Source: Mucilaginibacter gracilis
Lineage (GTDB): Bacteria > Bacteroidota > Bacteroidia > Sphingobacteriales > Sphingobacteriaceae
Assembly (NCBI RefSeq): GCF_003633615.1
Contig: NZ_RBKU01000001.1
Location: forward strand, 434,001 to 498,000
Reading direction: 5' to 3'
DNA length: 64,000 nucleotides
The notes under the pieces are model-generated. The model saw nothing but the letters and a program-made list of their open reading frames with translations. It ran no database searches and was not told the origin of the DNA. This document shows positions 26,930 to 35,715 of this stretch, piece by piece. Each line of letters starts with the position of its first letter. The first letter of the stretch is position 1. Position numbers and translations under genes: made by a program.

Positions 26930-27484
26930 ATGAATAAAATTTTAATTGCCCTACTAATGTTTGCCGCGTTATCGCAAAGCAGTATAGCCCAAAGCACAAC
27001 AACTGCGGCCAATCTAAAAATAGTGCTAATACGCCACGGCGAAAAACCATTAGTTGGCAATAACCTTAATTGTAAAGGTTTAAACCGTTCGCGCTTATTG
27101 CCGGCAGTTATTACATCAAAATTTGGTGTTCCCAATTTTGTATACGTACCCCCAATGACGCTTGGCAATGCCACCCTTCATTCGCGCATGTTCCAAACGG
27201 TTATACCACTTGTTGTAAAATACAACATAGCCGTAAATACCACCCACGACGAACACGAATACAACGAAATAGCCGCCGATTTAAAAACTAAAACCGGCTT
27301 AATATTAGTAACCTGGGAACACAAAGCCATACCCTTTATTACCAAAGCCTTAGGCATTCAATTAGATAACCTAACCTGGCCCGATGATGATTTTGATAGC
27401 ATATGGATAGTAACCTTCCCTAACGGCGTACCTACCTTAACCAGGGACAAGGAGGGCTTAAACCCATCGGACAATTGCGATTAA
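26930..27484 (+). CDS. Exported histidine phosphatase superfamily protein
   Basis: This 184-residue protein starts at the ATG at 26930 with a signal peptide (MNKILIALLMFAALSQSSIA). The catalytic IRHGEKP motif places His36 as the expected phospho-acceptor, NCKGLNRSR follows as the LTxxG-like helix, and His131 in VTWEHKAIP is the second catalytic His. Such secreted forms often release phosphate from organic phosphates; the substrate is unknown. It follows the receiver gene by 62 bases and precedes phospholipase C, so a phosphate-scavenging context is plausible. Confidence 0.8.
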   Translation: MNKILIALLMFAALSQSSIAQSTTTAANLKIVLIRHGEKPLVGNNLNCKGLNRSRLLPAVITSKFGVPNFVYVPPMTLGNATLHSRMFQTVIPLVVKYNIAVNTTHDEHEYNEIAADLKTKTGLILVTWEHKAIPFITKALGIQLDNLTWPDDDFDSIWIVTFPNGVPTLTRDKEGLNPSDNCD

Positions 27485-27701
27485 TGGAGGTTGCAAAAAG
27501 ATAACATATTTTAAACCCTGCATAAACACTGTTTTATTATTTTAGAACAGTAGATAGCCGGGCAGCCAAAACCAAATGTTACAAGCATGTGGAAATGCCA
27601 TTTATATTCGGCAACGATATTAATAACGGGGTAATGTGATACATGCGCCTCGGCTATCAAAACGGCATTTAAAATAAAGGTAATTAATAACTATTGGTAA
27701 T

Positions 27702-30245
27702 ATGAGTGATACGCGAAGAGAGTTTTTAAAAAAGGCTGCATTTTTAAGCGGCACTGCTGCGTTGGCTAATGTTTTGCCTCCATCTATACAAAAAGCGTTG
27801 GCTATAAACGCACCCGAAGGCAGCACCTACCTTGATGCCGAGCATATCGTTATCCTGATGCAGGAGAACCGCTCTTTCGACCATTGCTACGGCAGCCTAA
27901 AAGGCGTGAGGGGCTTTAACGACCCACGGGCCATTGATTTACCTAATCAAAATAAAGTTTGGCTGCAAACCAATGCCGCCGGCCAAACCTATGCACCCTT
28001 CCATCTCGATATTAAAAACACCAAGGCTACATGGATGCATTCGCTGCCGCATAGCTGGGCCAATCAAAGCAATGCGCGCAATGATGGTAAATATGATAAA
28101 TGGCTTGATTTTAAACGCTCGGGCACGCCCGAATACGCAAACATGCCATTAACGCTGGGCTACCATAAGCGCGAAGACTTGCCTTTTTACTACTCGCTGG
28201 CAGATGCCTTTACCGTTTGCGATCAAAATTTTTGCTCATCCCTTACGGGAACTACCCCCAACCGGCTCTTTTTTTGGTCGGGCACGGTACGTGAAGAACA
28301 ACACGAAACCTCAAGGGCCAATGTGTGGAACGAAGATGCCGATTCGGCACAATTGAAATGGAAAACCTTCCCCGAACGATTGGAAGAAAACGGAATTGCC
28401 TGGAAATGCTATCAAAACGAGATCAGCGTTGATACCGGCTTAAAAAGCGACGAAGACTTTTGGCTGTCTAATTTTGGCGATAATCCACTCGAATATTTTG
28501 CACAGTACAATGTTAAACTGCACCAGGCGCATCTCACTAACATTACTAAACGTTTAGCACAACTACCTGCCGAAATAGCTCAACTTGAAAATAAAATAAA
28601 CTCATTAACCGAAAAAGACGAGCAATTACCGGCTACAAAAAAACTCCTGAAAAAGAAACAAGCCGAGCTTGATGATTTAAAAAAAGAAGCCGAAGTTTAT
28701 AATGCAACCGCTTTTGAAGCCTTATCGCAACAACAAAAAAACATTCATTTAAAAGCATTCGACACCAATAAAAACGATCCGGATTACCACGATTTAACCA
28801 CCCTTAATTATAACGACGATGGCATAAACCGCAGCTTAAAAGTACCCAAGGGCGATGTGTTGCATCAGTTTAAGAAGGACGTAAATTCCGGTAAATTACC
28901 AACGGTATCATGGCTTACGGCTCCCGAAAGCTTTTCCGATCATCCTTCGGCACCCTGGTATGGCGCGTGGTACGTATCCGAAGTTCTGGATATTTTAACT
29001 CAAAACCCCGAGGTATGGAAAAAAACCATTTTCATTTTAGCTTATGATGAAAACGACGGTTATTTTGACCACATACCACCTTTTGTTGCGCCCGATGCCC
29101 GTAACAATAACACAGGCAAGGTATCGGCAGGGATTGATACCAGTGTTGAGTTTGTAACCCGCGAGCAAGCAAGTGCCCGCAACGGTTTCCCCGAGAAGTT
29201 TGAACGCGAAGGGCCTATTGGTTTAGGCTACAGGGTTCCGTTGGTTATTGCATCGCCATGGAGCAAGGGTGGCTGGGTTAACTCGCAGGTGTTCGATCAT
29301 ACTTCAACACTCCAATTTTTAGAAGACTTTTTATCGAAAAAAACAGGCAAAAACATTAGCGAACCCAATATAAGCCAATGGCGCCGCACAGTTTGCGGCA
29401 ACCTTACTTCGGTTTTCAGGCCCTATCACAGCGATGGAATACCCTCGCCTGATTTTGTTACAAAGGATGCTTTTTTGGAAACCATACATAAAGCCAAGTT
29501 TAAAAAGCTACCTACAACATACCAACTTTTTAACAAGCAGGAGGCCGAACAATTTAATGCAAACCCATCGGCATTTTTAAAGCAGGAGAGCGGCGTTAAA
29601 CCCTCCAATGCATTGCCTTACCAGTTACATGTAAACGGTAAGCTTAGTGCCGATAAAAAAACCTTCGAAATTGCATTTGATAACCGCAACGAAGTTTTTG
29701 GAAGTAAAACCCAGGGCTGCCCTTTTAATGTGTATGCGCCCGGTAATTGCCTTCAGCCTAATCAAACTTTTGATGCGGTACGCACCTGGGCCTACGCCGT
29801 AAGTGCAGGTGATAAACTGGCCGATAGCTGGCCGCTGCATGCTTTTGAAAACGATAAATACCATTTGCGGGTTTATGGCCCTAATGGCTTTTACAGGGAG
29901 TTTACAGGCAATGCCGCCGACCCGGATATTACTATCGAAGTTGACTATGAACGTAGCCTAACTAAAAACAAATTAACTGGTAATGTTATTTTAAAACTAA
30001 CCAATACAAGCAACCAGCACCACACTGTACTGGTAACCGATAACGCTTATAAAACCAACAAGCTCCAAAAAGCGTTGCCGCCGGGGCATACCGAAACCCT
30101 TGTACTTAATTTAAGCACAAGCCATAACTGGTATCATTTTACAGTAAATATAACCGGTACAAATGCCTTTAGCAGGCAATATGCGGGCCGCGTGGAAACC
30201 GGAAAGCCAGGTTTTACCGACCCTTTAATGGGAAACGTAATTTAA
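27702..30245 (+). CDS. Tat-exported phosphocholine-type phospholipase C
   Basis: This 847-residue protein begins with a twin-arginine signal (MSDTRREFLKKAAFLSGTAA). The phosphoesterase domain (about 45-565) has the opening HIVILMQENRSFDHCYGSLKG, TGTTPNRLFFWSG and AYDENDGYFDHIPPF motifs of PlcC/PlcN-type enzymes, which hydrolyse phosphatidylcholine-like lipids to diacylglycerol and a phospho-base. A charged coiled-coil stretch (about 280-345) is inserted in the domain. Two C-terminal beta domains of the bacterial PLC type follow (about 640-847). The folded enzyme would be delivered to the periplasm or beyond. Confidence 0.92.
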   Translation: MSDTRREFLKKAAFLSGTAALANVLPPSIQKALAINAPEGSTYLDAEHIVILMQENRSFDHCYGSLKGVRGFNDPRAIDLPNQNKVWLQTNAAGQTYAPFHLDIKNTKATWMHSLPHSWANQSNARNDGKYDKWLDFKRSGTPEYANMPLTLGYHKREDLPFYYSLADAFTVCDQNFCSSLTGTTPNRLFFWSGTVREEQHETSRANVWNEDADSAQLKWKTFPERLEENGIAWKCYQNEISVDTGLKSDEDFWLSNFGDNPLEYFAQYNVKLHQAHLTNITKRLAQLPAEIAQLENKINSLTEKDEQLPATKKLLKKKQAELDDLKKEAEVYNATAFEALSQQQKNIHLKAFDTNKNDPDYHDLTTLNYNDDGINRSLKVPKGDVLHQFKKDVNSGKLPTVSWLTAPESFSDHPSAPWYGAWYVSEVLDILTQNPEVWKKTIFILAYDENDGYFDHIPPFVAPDARNNNTGKVSAGIDTSVEFVTREQASARNGFPEKFEREGPIGLGYRVPLVIASPWSKGGWVNSQVFDHTSTLQFLEDFLSKKTGKNISEPNISQWRRTVCGNLTSVFRPYHSDGIPSPDFVTKDAFLETIHKAKFKKLPTTYQLFNKQEAEQFNANPSAFLKQESGVKPSNALPYQLHVNGKLSADKKTFEIAFDNRNEVFGSKTQGCPFNVYAPGNCLQPNQTFDAVRTWAYAVSAGDKLADSWPLHAFENDKYHLRVYGPNGFYREFTGNAADPDITIEVDYERSLTKNKLTGNVILKLTNTSNQHHTVLVTDNAYKTNKLQKALPPGHTETLVLNLSTSHNWYHFTVNITGTNAFSRQYAGRVETGKPGFTDPLMGNVI

Positions 30246-30379
30246 TTTTGCTCCAATTTGCTGTATTAAACACTTTAATTGCATGTTAACCATGAGATAA
30301 AAACCATCCCCACAGAAAACAACGCCACGGTGATATGTGTAAGCAAACAGTACACCTATGAACAGGTTAATTTTCAGGA

Positions 30380-30493
30380 TTAATTATCGTGTTTATTATT
30401 ATTGGCGGGCAAAAGGTTTACTGCAATTAATACAATAATAAACGAAAGTAGTATGATGGGTAGTACATACGTAAAAAGGAATTGCGAAATCAT
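30380..30493 (-). CDS. Possible 37-residue single-pass membrane protein
   Basis: An unlisted short frame from the ATG at 30493 to the TAA at 30380 reads MISQFLFTYVLPIILLSFII (20 residues), then VLIAVNLLPANNNKHDN. It has one strong hydrophobic helix and a polar tail, the layout of small regulatory membrane subunits such as KdpF, without recognisable identity to it. It lies downstream of kup and the histidine kinase on the same strand, with a 184-base gap after the kinase. It could also be chance coding in A+T-rich DNA, since no ribosome-binding site or promoter is clear. Confidence 0.4.
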   Translation of the reverse strand: MISQFLFTYVLPIILLSFIIVLIAVNLLPANNNKHDN

Positions 30494-30677
30494 AATTAAA
30501 TAGCCGATAATTAGTTAGGGTTTATAAAAGTAACATACTACATTCAAATTCCAAAACATATTATGCTTTACCCGCTTATTAATTAGTGCTTTTATAAATA
30601 TTTACACAATTTAGATATTTGTTAGTTGCCAGCGCGGCAGGTAACTTGAAACACAGATAAATAAAACACCAATAATA

Positions 30678-31928
30678 CTATCCAACGGCTAACCAAAAGT
30701 AAAACCTGCTACCTTGGTTCAATTGGCTCTCTACCCCTATTTTGCCGGCTTGCGCCTCAATAAAATCCTTAGCTATGGCTAGCCCAAGGCCGGTTCCCGG
30801 TTGCCCGGAGTTAATCCCCGGAATTTTAAAATAACGTTCAAATACACGATCAAGATACTGGGGTTCAATACCCTTCCCATAATCCTTAACAGAAAACTCT
30901 ATGCTATTTGATCTTATTTTTTTAACGCTCAATTCAATAAAAGCATTTTCGCTGCTATATTTTATCGCGTTTGATAGCAGGTTGATAAGCACCCAGGTTG
31001 TTTTATCCAAATCGGCCCTAACATTAGGCAAATTATCATCATAATAAACCTTAATGCTAACCCGGCGCTGGTCGGCAATAAATTTGAGGGCCTTAACAGC
31101 ATAATCAACAATATCTTTTGGGTGTGCACTGCCAAAATTAAGCTGTATTTTGCCTGTTTCAACCTGCGCCATATTGAGTAATTCGCCGGTAATTTGCAGC
31201 AGGCGCTGGGTATCGTCGGTTATGTTTTCAATCAGCTGCCTTTGCTCGGTATTTACCTGCCCCACGCGCGAGTCTTCCAATAACTTCAAACTCATTTTTA
31301 TCGACGATATGGGCGTTTTTAACTCGTGCGAAATGGTGGCTATTAAATTAGTTTTCGCCTCATTTTTTATAGTTACCTGCTCAAGCCCTTCGGCAAGTTT
31401 GGTAACCGGCGTTGCAATATAATCCGGAAAGTTAACCAAAAAACTAAAGCCGATAAGAAAACAAAACGACCCCATGAGCGCAATAATAATTAAGCCATGT
31501 TTTGCCGTATTATTAGCTATTTGGCCTTTAAACTCAATCGACTTCATATTGATGCGCACTATGGCATCAATAGTTGCCCGCATTTTAAAGCTTAATTGCC
31601 CAAGTAGGGCGGGGTTACCGCCCGCTTTTTGATAACTATTAAATAAATTTTGCAACGACCGGGTTAATTGCCTTTCGCCTATTTCGGTTACATTTTGTTT
31701 TTGGGCGGTTAAGTTTGCTTGTATAGCACTCAAATTTGCCGCCGTTAAAGGTGCATCTAATAAATTACCTATATTTTGGGTATACGTAATTGAGCGGTAA
31801 TTATCCTTCAATATCGCATTCGACTCGCTCGAAAGGCGCTGCAAATAATAAGCCGCCAAGCCCGAACAGAGCAAGGCAAGCAAAAACAAGAAGCAAATAC
31901 CGGCACGAAGTTTATTTTTTAAGCTCAT
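30678..31928 (-). CDS. Membrane sensor histidine kinase downstream of kup
   Basis: This 416-residue protein starts at the ATG at 31928 (MSLKNKLRAGICFLFLLALL). A TTG frame from 31988 would overlap kup and place extra residues before the first membrane helix. Membrane segments lie at about 8-29 and 144-167, enclosing a helical periplasmic sensor of about 115 residues. His201 in ISHELKTPISSIKMSLKLLE is the phospho-site, and ATP-binding boxes (NLLSNAIKYS, DYGKGIEP, GTGLGLAIAKD) follow. It starts 32 bases after the kup stop, so the two are probably one transcript. No response regulator adjoins. Confidence 0.92.
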   Translation of the reverse strand: MSLKNKLRAGICFLFLLALLCSGLAAYYLQRLSSESNAILKDNYRSITYTQNIGNLLDAPLTAANLSAIQANLTAQKQNVTEIGERQLTRSLQNLFNSYQKAGGNPALLGQLSFKMRATIDAIVRINMKSIEFKGQIANNTAKHGLIIIALMGSFCFLIGFSFLVNFPDYIATPVTKLAEGLEQVTIKNEAKTNLIATISHELKTPISSIKMSLKLLEDSRVGQVNTEQRQLIENITDDTQRLLQITGELLNMAQVETGKIQLNFGSAHPKDIVDYAVKALKFIADQRRVSIKVYYDDNLPNVRADLDKTTWVLINLLSNAIKYSSENAFIELSVKKIRSNSIEFSVKDYGKGIEPQYLDRVFERYFKIPGINSGQPGTGLGLAIAKDFIEAQAGKIGVESQLNQGSRFYFWLAVG

Positions 31929-31959
31929 GAAACCATTGAGCCTGCAATGTCGATATTTA

Positions 31960-33942
31960 TCAGCTAAATTCAGCAAGATGTGGTTCAATCCTTTTTAGCG
32001 ATATGTTATTTACTGGTTTAACCACCAGTGGTATTTTCTCAATTCGGGTTTCGCTGGTATCCAGGCCAAAAGCTTTCGCTTCCGATTGTGCCATTTTTTT
32101 AATGGCAAAATAACAACGTAAAATAAACCCTTCGCTAACGTTAAACAGGTTGTTATACGACAAGAATTTTTCCATAATAATAAACCTGAAATCGGCCGCA
32201 ATTTTGTATTGCCGTAACGATTCGTAGTTGCTTGTAATATCAATCTCGTTTCGCGCAACCATATCTTCAACCACCTTTCGGTATAACACGTTTACCTTAG
32301 GCTGTATCCTAAAACCTAACCTAAATTCAATCCGTATTACCTTGCCGGGTTCTATCTGGTCAATACTGTACTCCATAGTAAAAGGCTCGTCGGTGCGTTC
32401 AATGTGTACAAACCAATAAGTATCGGCACGCTTAGGGCTGCGGCTCATTATCGAGTACATTATTTTTTGCTCAATTTGTTTAGCGTTATTAGCCTTGGTT
32501 AAATAAATAAGGTGGGTTGAATATTTTGCTACCGAGGTATCTTTACTCAAAGCGTTAAGCATCGGGATCTGATCTTTCAGGTCGATAAAGTGCAGAAAGC
32601 GGTTGTTGATTTTACGGGCCCTAAACCAAATATACATGGTAAATATTAAGCCAAACTCAAACACCAGGAAGAATAACCGTTTTAATATTTTTACCGAGTT
32701 AGTGATGAAGAACGATGACTCGACACTCAGGAATACACATAATATAATAATAACCAACCATGCAGGCCAATGCTTAACATAACGCATAAAATAGTACATT
32801 AAAATGGTAGTTGTAAGCATGGCTATGGTAATACTAAAACCGTAGGCGGCTGTCATGGCTTCAACCTTGCGGAAATAAAGGGTTACCAAAATACAGCCCA
32901 CACACAATATCCAGTTAATGCTGGGTATATAAATTTGCCCGCGAATGTTAGATGGGAATTTAATGGTTATACGTGGCCAAAAGTTCATACTTACGGCTTC
33001 GCTTATCAGGGTGAACGAACCGCTTATTAAAGCCTGGCTGGCAATAATGGTTGCCAAGGTTGCCAGTGCAATACAAGGCAATAAAAACGATGGCGGCACT
33101 ATCTGGAAGAATGGGTTAACACTATTAAAATCAAAACCGGCCGGGCGGGTTAATACCCATGCAGCTTGCCCCAAATAGTTTAACAGCAAAGTTGTTTTTA
33201 CAAATATCCAGCTAATCTGGATGTTTTTTCGGCCACAGTGGCCCAAATCTGAGTATAGCGCTTCGGCACCGGTGGTGCATAAAAAAACAGCACCCAGCAA
33301 CCAAAAACCGCTTGGGTGATAAACCAGCAACCTATAGCCATAATAAGGGTTAAAAGCTTTGATGATAGATGGGTAATGAACAAACTGCATAGCACCTAAA
33401 ACCCCGATCATTAAAAACCACATTAACATAACCGGGCCAAATGCCGAACCTACCACCTTAGTACCAAACTGCTGGAAAAAAAACAGCAGCACAATAATGC
33501 CTATCACAATACCTATAACAAGGTTATTGCCCGCCACAATTGCACTTGAGAAAGCAGGTACCAAATTCAAACCTTCGATGGCTGATGCTACCGATATGGG
33601 CGGGGTAATGATACCATCGGCCAATAAACAGCCTGCACCAATAATTGCCGGAATGGCCAGCCATTTACCGTACCGCCTAACCAGTGCGTATAACGAAAAT
33701 ATACCACCCTCGCCATTATTATCGGCTTGTAAAGTAATAACAATGTACTTAAAGGTTGTTTGCAGTGTAAGCGTCCAGAAGATGCAGGAGATAGAGCCCA
33801 ATACAAGGGCCTCATCTACTTTGCCGCCTTCTACTAACAAGGTTTGAAAAACATACAATGGCGATGTACCGATATCGCCAAAAATAATTCCGAGGGTGAT
33901 GAGCATCCCTGCAAAGGATAGCTTTTTTAAATGAGGGGTCAT
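31960..33942 (-). CDS. kup: Kup-type potassium uptake transporter
   Basis: This 660-residue inner-membrane protein of the Kup/HAK/KT family takes up potassium with protons. The family start GIIFGDIGTSPLYVFQTLL, the ADNNGEGGIFSLYALVRRYG segment and about twelve membrane helices up to residue 435 are visible. They are followed by the usual C-terminal cytoplasmic domain of about 220 residues. It is the first gene of a kup-histidine kinase unit, an arrangement that invites a link between potassium or turgor sensing and transport. Confidence 0.96.
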   Translation of the reverse strand: MTPHLKKLSFAGMLITLGIIFGDIGTSPLYVFQTLLVEGGKVDEALVLGSISCIFWTLTLQTTFKYIVITLQADNNGEGGIFSLYALVRRYGKWLAIPAIIGAGCLLADGIITPPISVASAIEGLNLVPAFSSAIVAGNNLVIGIVIGIIVLLFFFQQFGTKVVGSAFGPVMLMWFLMIGVLGAMQFVHYPSIIKAFNPYYGYRLLVYHPSGFWLLGAVFLCTTGAEALYSDLGHCGRKNIQISWIFVKTTLLLNYLGQAAWVLTRPAGFDFNSVNPFFQIVPPSFLLPCIALATLATIIASQALISGSFTLISEAVSMNFWPRITIKFPSNIRGQIYIPSINWILCVGCILVTLYFRKVEAMTAAYGFSITIAMLTTTILMYYFMRYVKHWPAWLVIIILCVFLSVESSFFITNSVKILKRLFFLVFEFGLIFTMYIWFRARKINNRFLHFIDLKDQIPMLNALSKDTSVAKYSTHLIYLTKANNAKQIEQKIMYSIMSRSPKRADTYWFVHIERTDEPFTMEYSIDQIEPGKVIRIEFRLGFRIQPKVNVLYRKVVEDMVARNEIDITSNYESLRQYKIAADFRFIIMEKFLSYNNLFNVSEGFILRCYFAIKKMAQSEAKAFGLDTSETRIEKIPLVVKPVNNISLKRIEPHLAEFS

Positions 33943-34275
33943 GGTTGTATCAATAGTATATTAGAGGGAAAAGAAGTAGCAGGATTGGAGATCCGTATAA
34001 ATAATTTCATTAAACAGCAAAAACGGGAGTAAACAAAGTAATTTATATTTTGATGGCCTATAAACAAGCATAATGCCATAGTTTGCAAATAGCAATAAAA
34101 CAATTAAAAAAGCACTTTTTATACTCAGGCAATAAAAAAAACCATACCAAAATGAAATGGTTTTTTCCAAAACGGGTTGATTTAAAAAAAACAAAAAAAT
34201 GCCGGTAACACCCGTTTACTCCCCCTACAGTCAAAATTAACCCCACCATTGCTATCTCGTATTTAACGTTTTTTG
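33943..34275. other. Intergenic region between kup and the GH25 gene
   Basis: No convincing gene. The only minus-strand frame of note (33961-34194) begins at TTG, is rich in F, L and Y, and runs through a palindrome. That palindrome (34135-34144 AAAAAAACCA-type arm against 34157-34166 ATGGTTTTTT) has T-runs on both sides and looks like a terminator, odd for a region between divergent genes. Confidence 0.6.
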
Positions 34276-34283
34276 TATTTTTG
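34276..34283 (+). promoter_or_regulatory. -7 element abutting the GH25 start codon
   Basis: TATTTTTG matches TAnnTTTG and ends 5 bases before the GTG start codon, so a transcript starting 5-8 bases downstream would have almost no leader. A TTG at 34249-34251 is the only candidate -33, with a rather long 24-bp spacer. Confidence 0.5.
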
Positions 34284-34288
34284 CCGGT

Positions 34289-35191
34289 GTGCCAGCCCTT
34301 CCACGTAAACCCTCAGCCAAGCCTCGTCAAATAAAAAAAAAGCCTGCGGGCAAACCAACCGCAAGGCCACGTAAAGCGGCTGCCAAACCACTTAAAAAAA
34401 GTTTTTTTACCCCGTTAAAAATTGTAATTGCAATTTTGGTATTAATTATTGCATCGCCTTTTTACTACAAGTACATCGCTTCGGGCTTTTTAACGGGCTG
34501 GCACTGGATAAACGATATTGGCGAAAACCCAAACTACCGCCATTATAAAAGTTTCAACATACACGTAAACGAAAAATATACCATCCACGGCATTGATGTA
34601 TCCTACGCCCAGGGTAAAATAGATTGGTTAAAGGTTAAAACCATGGAAGAAAACGGAATGCATATTACCTTCGCCTTTATTAAGGCAACCGAAGGCGAGC
34701 AATTTGTTGATTCGTACTTTCAGCTTAACTGGCGCGAAGCTGCAAAAACCGGACTGATTTGCGGTGCTTATCATTTTTTTAGGCCGGCCAAAAATGGCAA
34801 AATACAGGCGGCCTTATTTTTAAAAACCGTTAAGCTTGAAAAAAATGATATGCCTTTAGTGGTGGACATTGAAAAACTGGACGGCGTTTCGCCCGAAAGG
34901 ATGCGCCTGGCCCTAAACGATTTTTTTACTTACCTGCGTTATAAAACCCGCGTTAAACCAATTATTTACTCGGGCCTAAGTTTTTATGTTGACTACCTTA
35001 AAGGATATTATGACGGTTATCCGTTATGGATAGCCCATTATGATAAACCCGAACTGAGTGTTAACCGCGCCGCAAACTGGCTGTTTTGGCAGCACACCAG
35101 CAAAGCCACAGTTAACGGCATCCATCATGTTGTAGATTTTGACACCTTTAAGGGCGATAGCCTTGCTTTTAAACAAATACTGATGCCTTAA
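34289..35191 (+). CDS. Membrane-anchored GH25 lysozyme (muramidase)
   Basis: This 300-residue protein starts at GTG 34289; the next in-frame ATG is more than 110 codons on, inside the domain. The cytoplasmic N terminus (1-40) is extremely rich in Lys, Pro, Arg and Ala, followed by a membrane helix (about 41-58). The GH25 domain spans about 98-295: GIDVSYAQGKIDW (Asp103), IKATEGEQF, GAYHFFRPA and VVDIEKLDG (Asp193, Glu195), the acidic residues used to cut MurNAc-GlcNAc bonds. It is probably a cell-wall remodelling enzyme facing the periplasm. A leaderless transcript is suggested by the promoter position. Confidence 0.9.
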   Translation: MPALPRKPSAKPRQIKKKPAGKPTARPRKAAAKPLKKSFFTPLKIVIAILVLIIASPFYYKYIASGFLTGWHWINDIGENPNYRHYKSFNIHVNEKYTIHGIDVSYAQGKIDWLKVKTMEENGMHITFAFIKATEGEQFVDSYFQLNWREAAKTGLICGAYHFFRPAKNGKIQAALFLKTVKLEKNDMPLVVDIEKLDGVSPERMRLALNDFFTYLRYKTRVKPIIYSGLSFYVDYLKGYYDGYPLWIAHYDKPELSVNRAANWLFWQHTSKATVNGIHHVVDFDTFKGDSLAFKQILMP

Positions 35192-35235
35192 TTTAATGGC
35201 ACAATCATTGTAACTAATTAATTAAAAATACAACT

Positions 35236-35436
35236 ATGGGATTTATTAAAACATTTGTGCTGGGTGCGGCAGTAGCTTACGGCGTTCAGCATATCACAAA
35301 AAAGAGAGAAGACGGATCTTCCATATTGAGCGACTTTTTAGACAATCCGTCGGATTTGGTTAACAAAGCAAAGGCATACGCCGAAGACACTGCCAGCCAG
35401 GTTGCCCGGTCTGTTAAAGAAAAGGTTGTATTGTAG
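35236..35436 (+). CDS. Small YtxH-like protein
   Basis: This 66-residue protein starts with a short hydrophobic segment (MGFIKTFVLGAAVAYGVQHI), then a charged amphipathic helix (DLVNKAKAYAEDTASQVARS). This resembles YtxH-type small membrane or envelope stress proteins of Bacteroidota. There is no catalytic motif and the function is unknown. It lies 45 bases after the GH25 gene on the same strand and may share its transcript. Its stop codon is built into the following terminator stem. Confidence 0.65.
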   Translation: MGFIKTFVLGAAVAYGVQHITKKREDGSSILSDFLDNPSDLVNKAKAYAEDTASQVARSVKEKVVL

Positions 35437-35453
35437 GCTATCTACAATACAAC
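35425..35453 (+). terminator. Terminator overlapping the end of the YtxH-like gene
   Basis: The arms GTTGTATTGTAG (35425-35436, including the TAG stop) and CTACAATACAAC (35442-35453) pair perfectly over 12 bp with a 5-base loop, followed by ATTTTCTTTTC. The stem is A+T-rich, so its strength is uncertain. Confidence 0.75.
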
Positions 35454-35715
35454 ATTTTCTTTTCTATATTTTACATCCAATTTATAATACATTATTACAC
35501 ACCGCTGCACCAGCCTATTGTTACCGACCTTTAAAATAAGCAATTAGGTTACAGCAGCAACCCCGCTTTATTAAGATTAAATATTAAGTGCCTAAAATAT
35601 AAAACTTTACAAAAGGTTTCAATATCATTGCACTCAACTTTTAATGTGTATGCATTAAATTTTAAACACAACAAATGTGTTTACCTCTTCGTAAAAAATG
35701 CCACACATATAAACT

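Noticed and set aside
33961..34194. A 77-codon hydrophobic minus-strand frame behind the kup promoter region
   Set aside because: It starts at TTG, is rich in F, L and Y as expected from A+T-rich DNA, and crosses a palindrome with T-runs. There is no supporting start signal.
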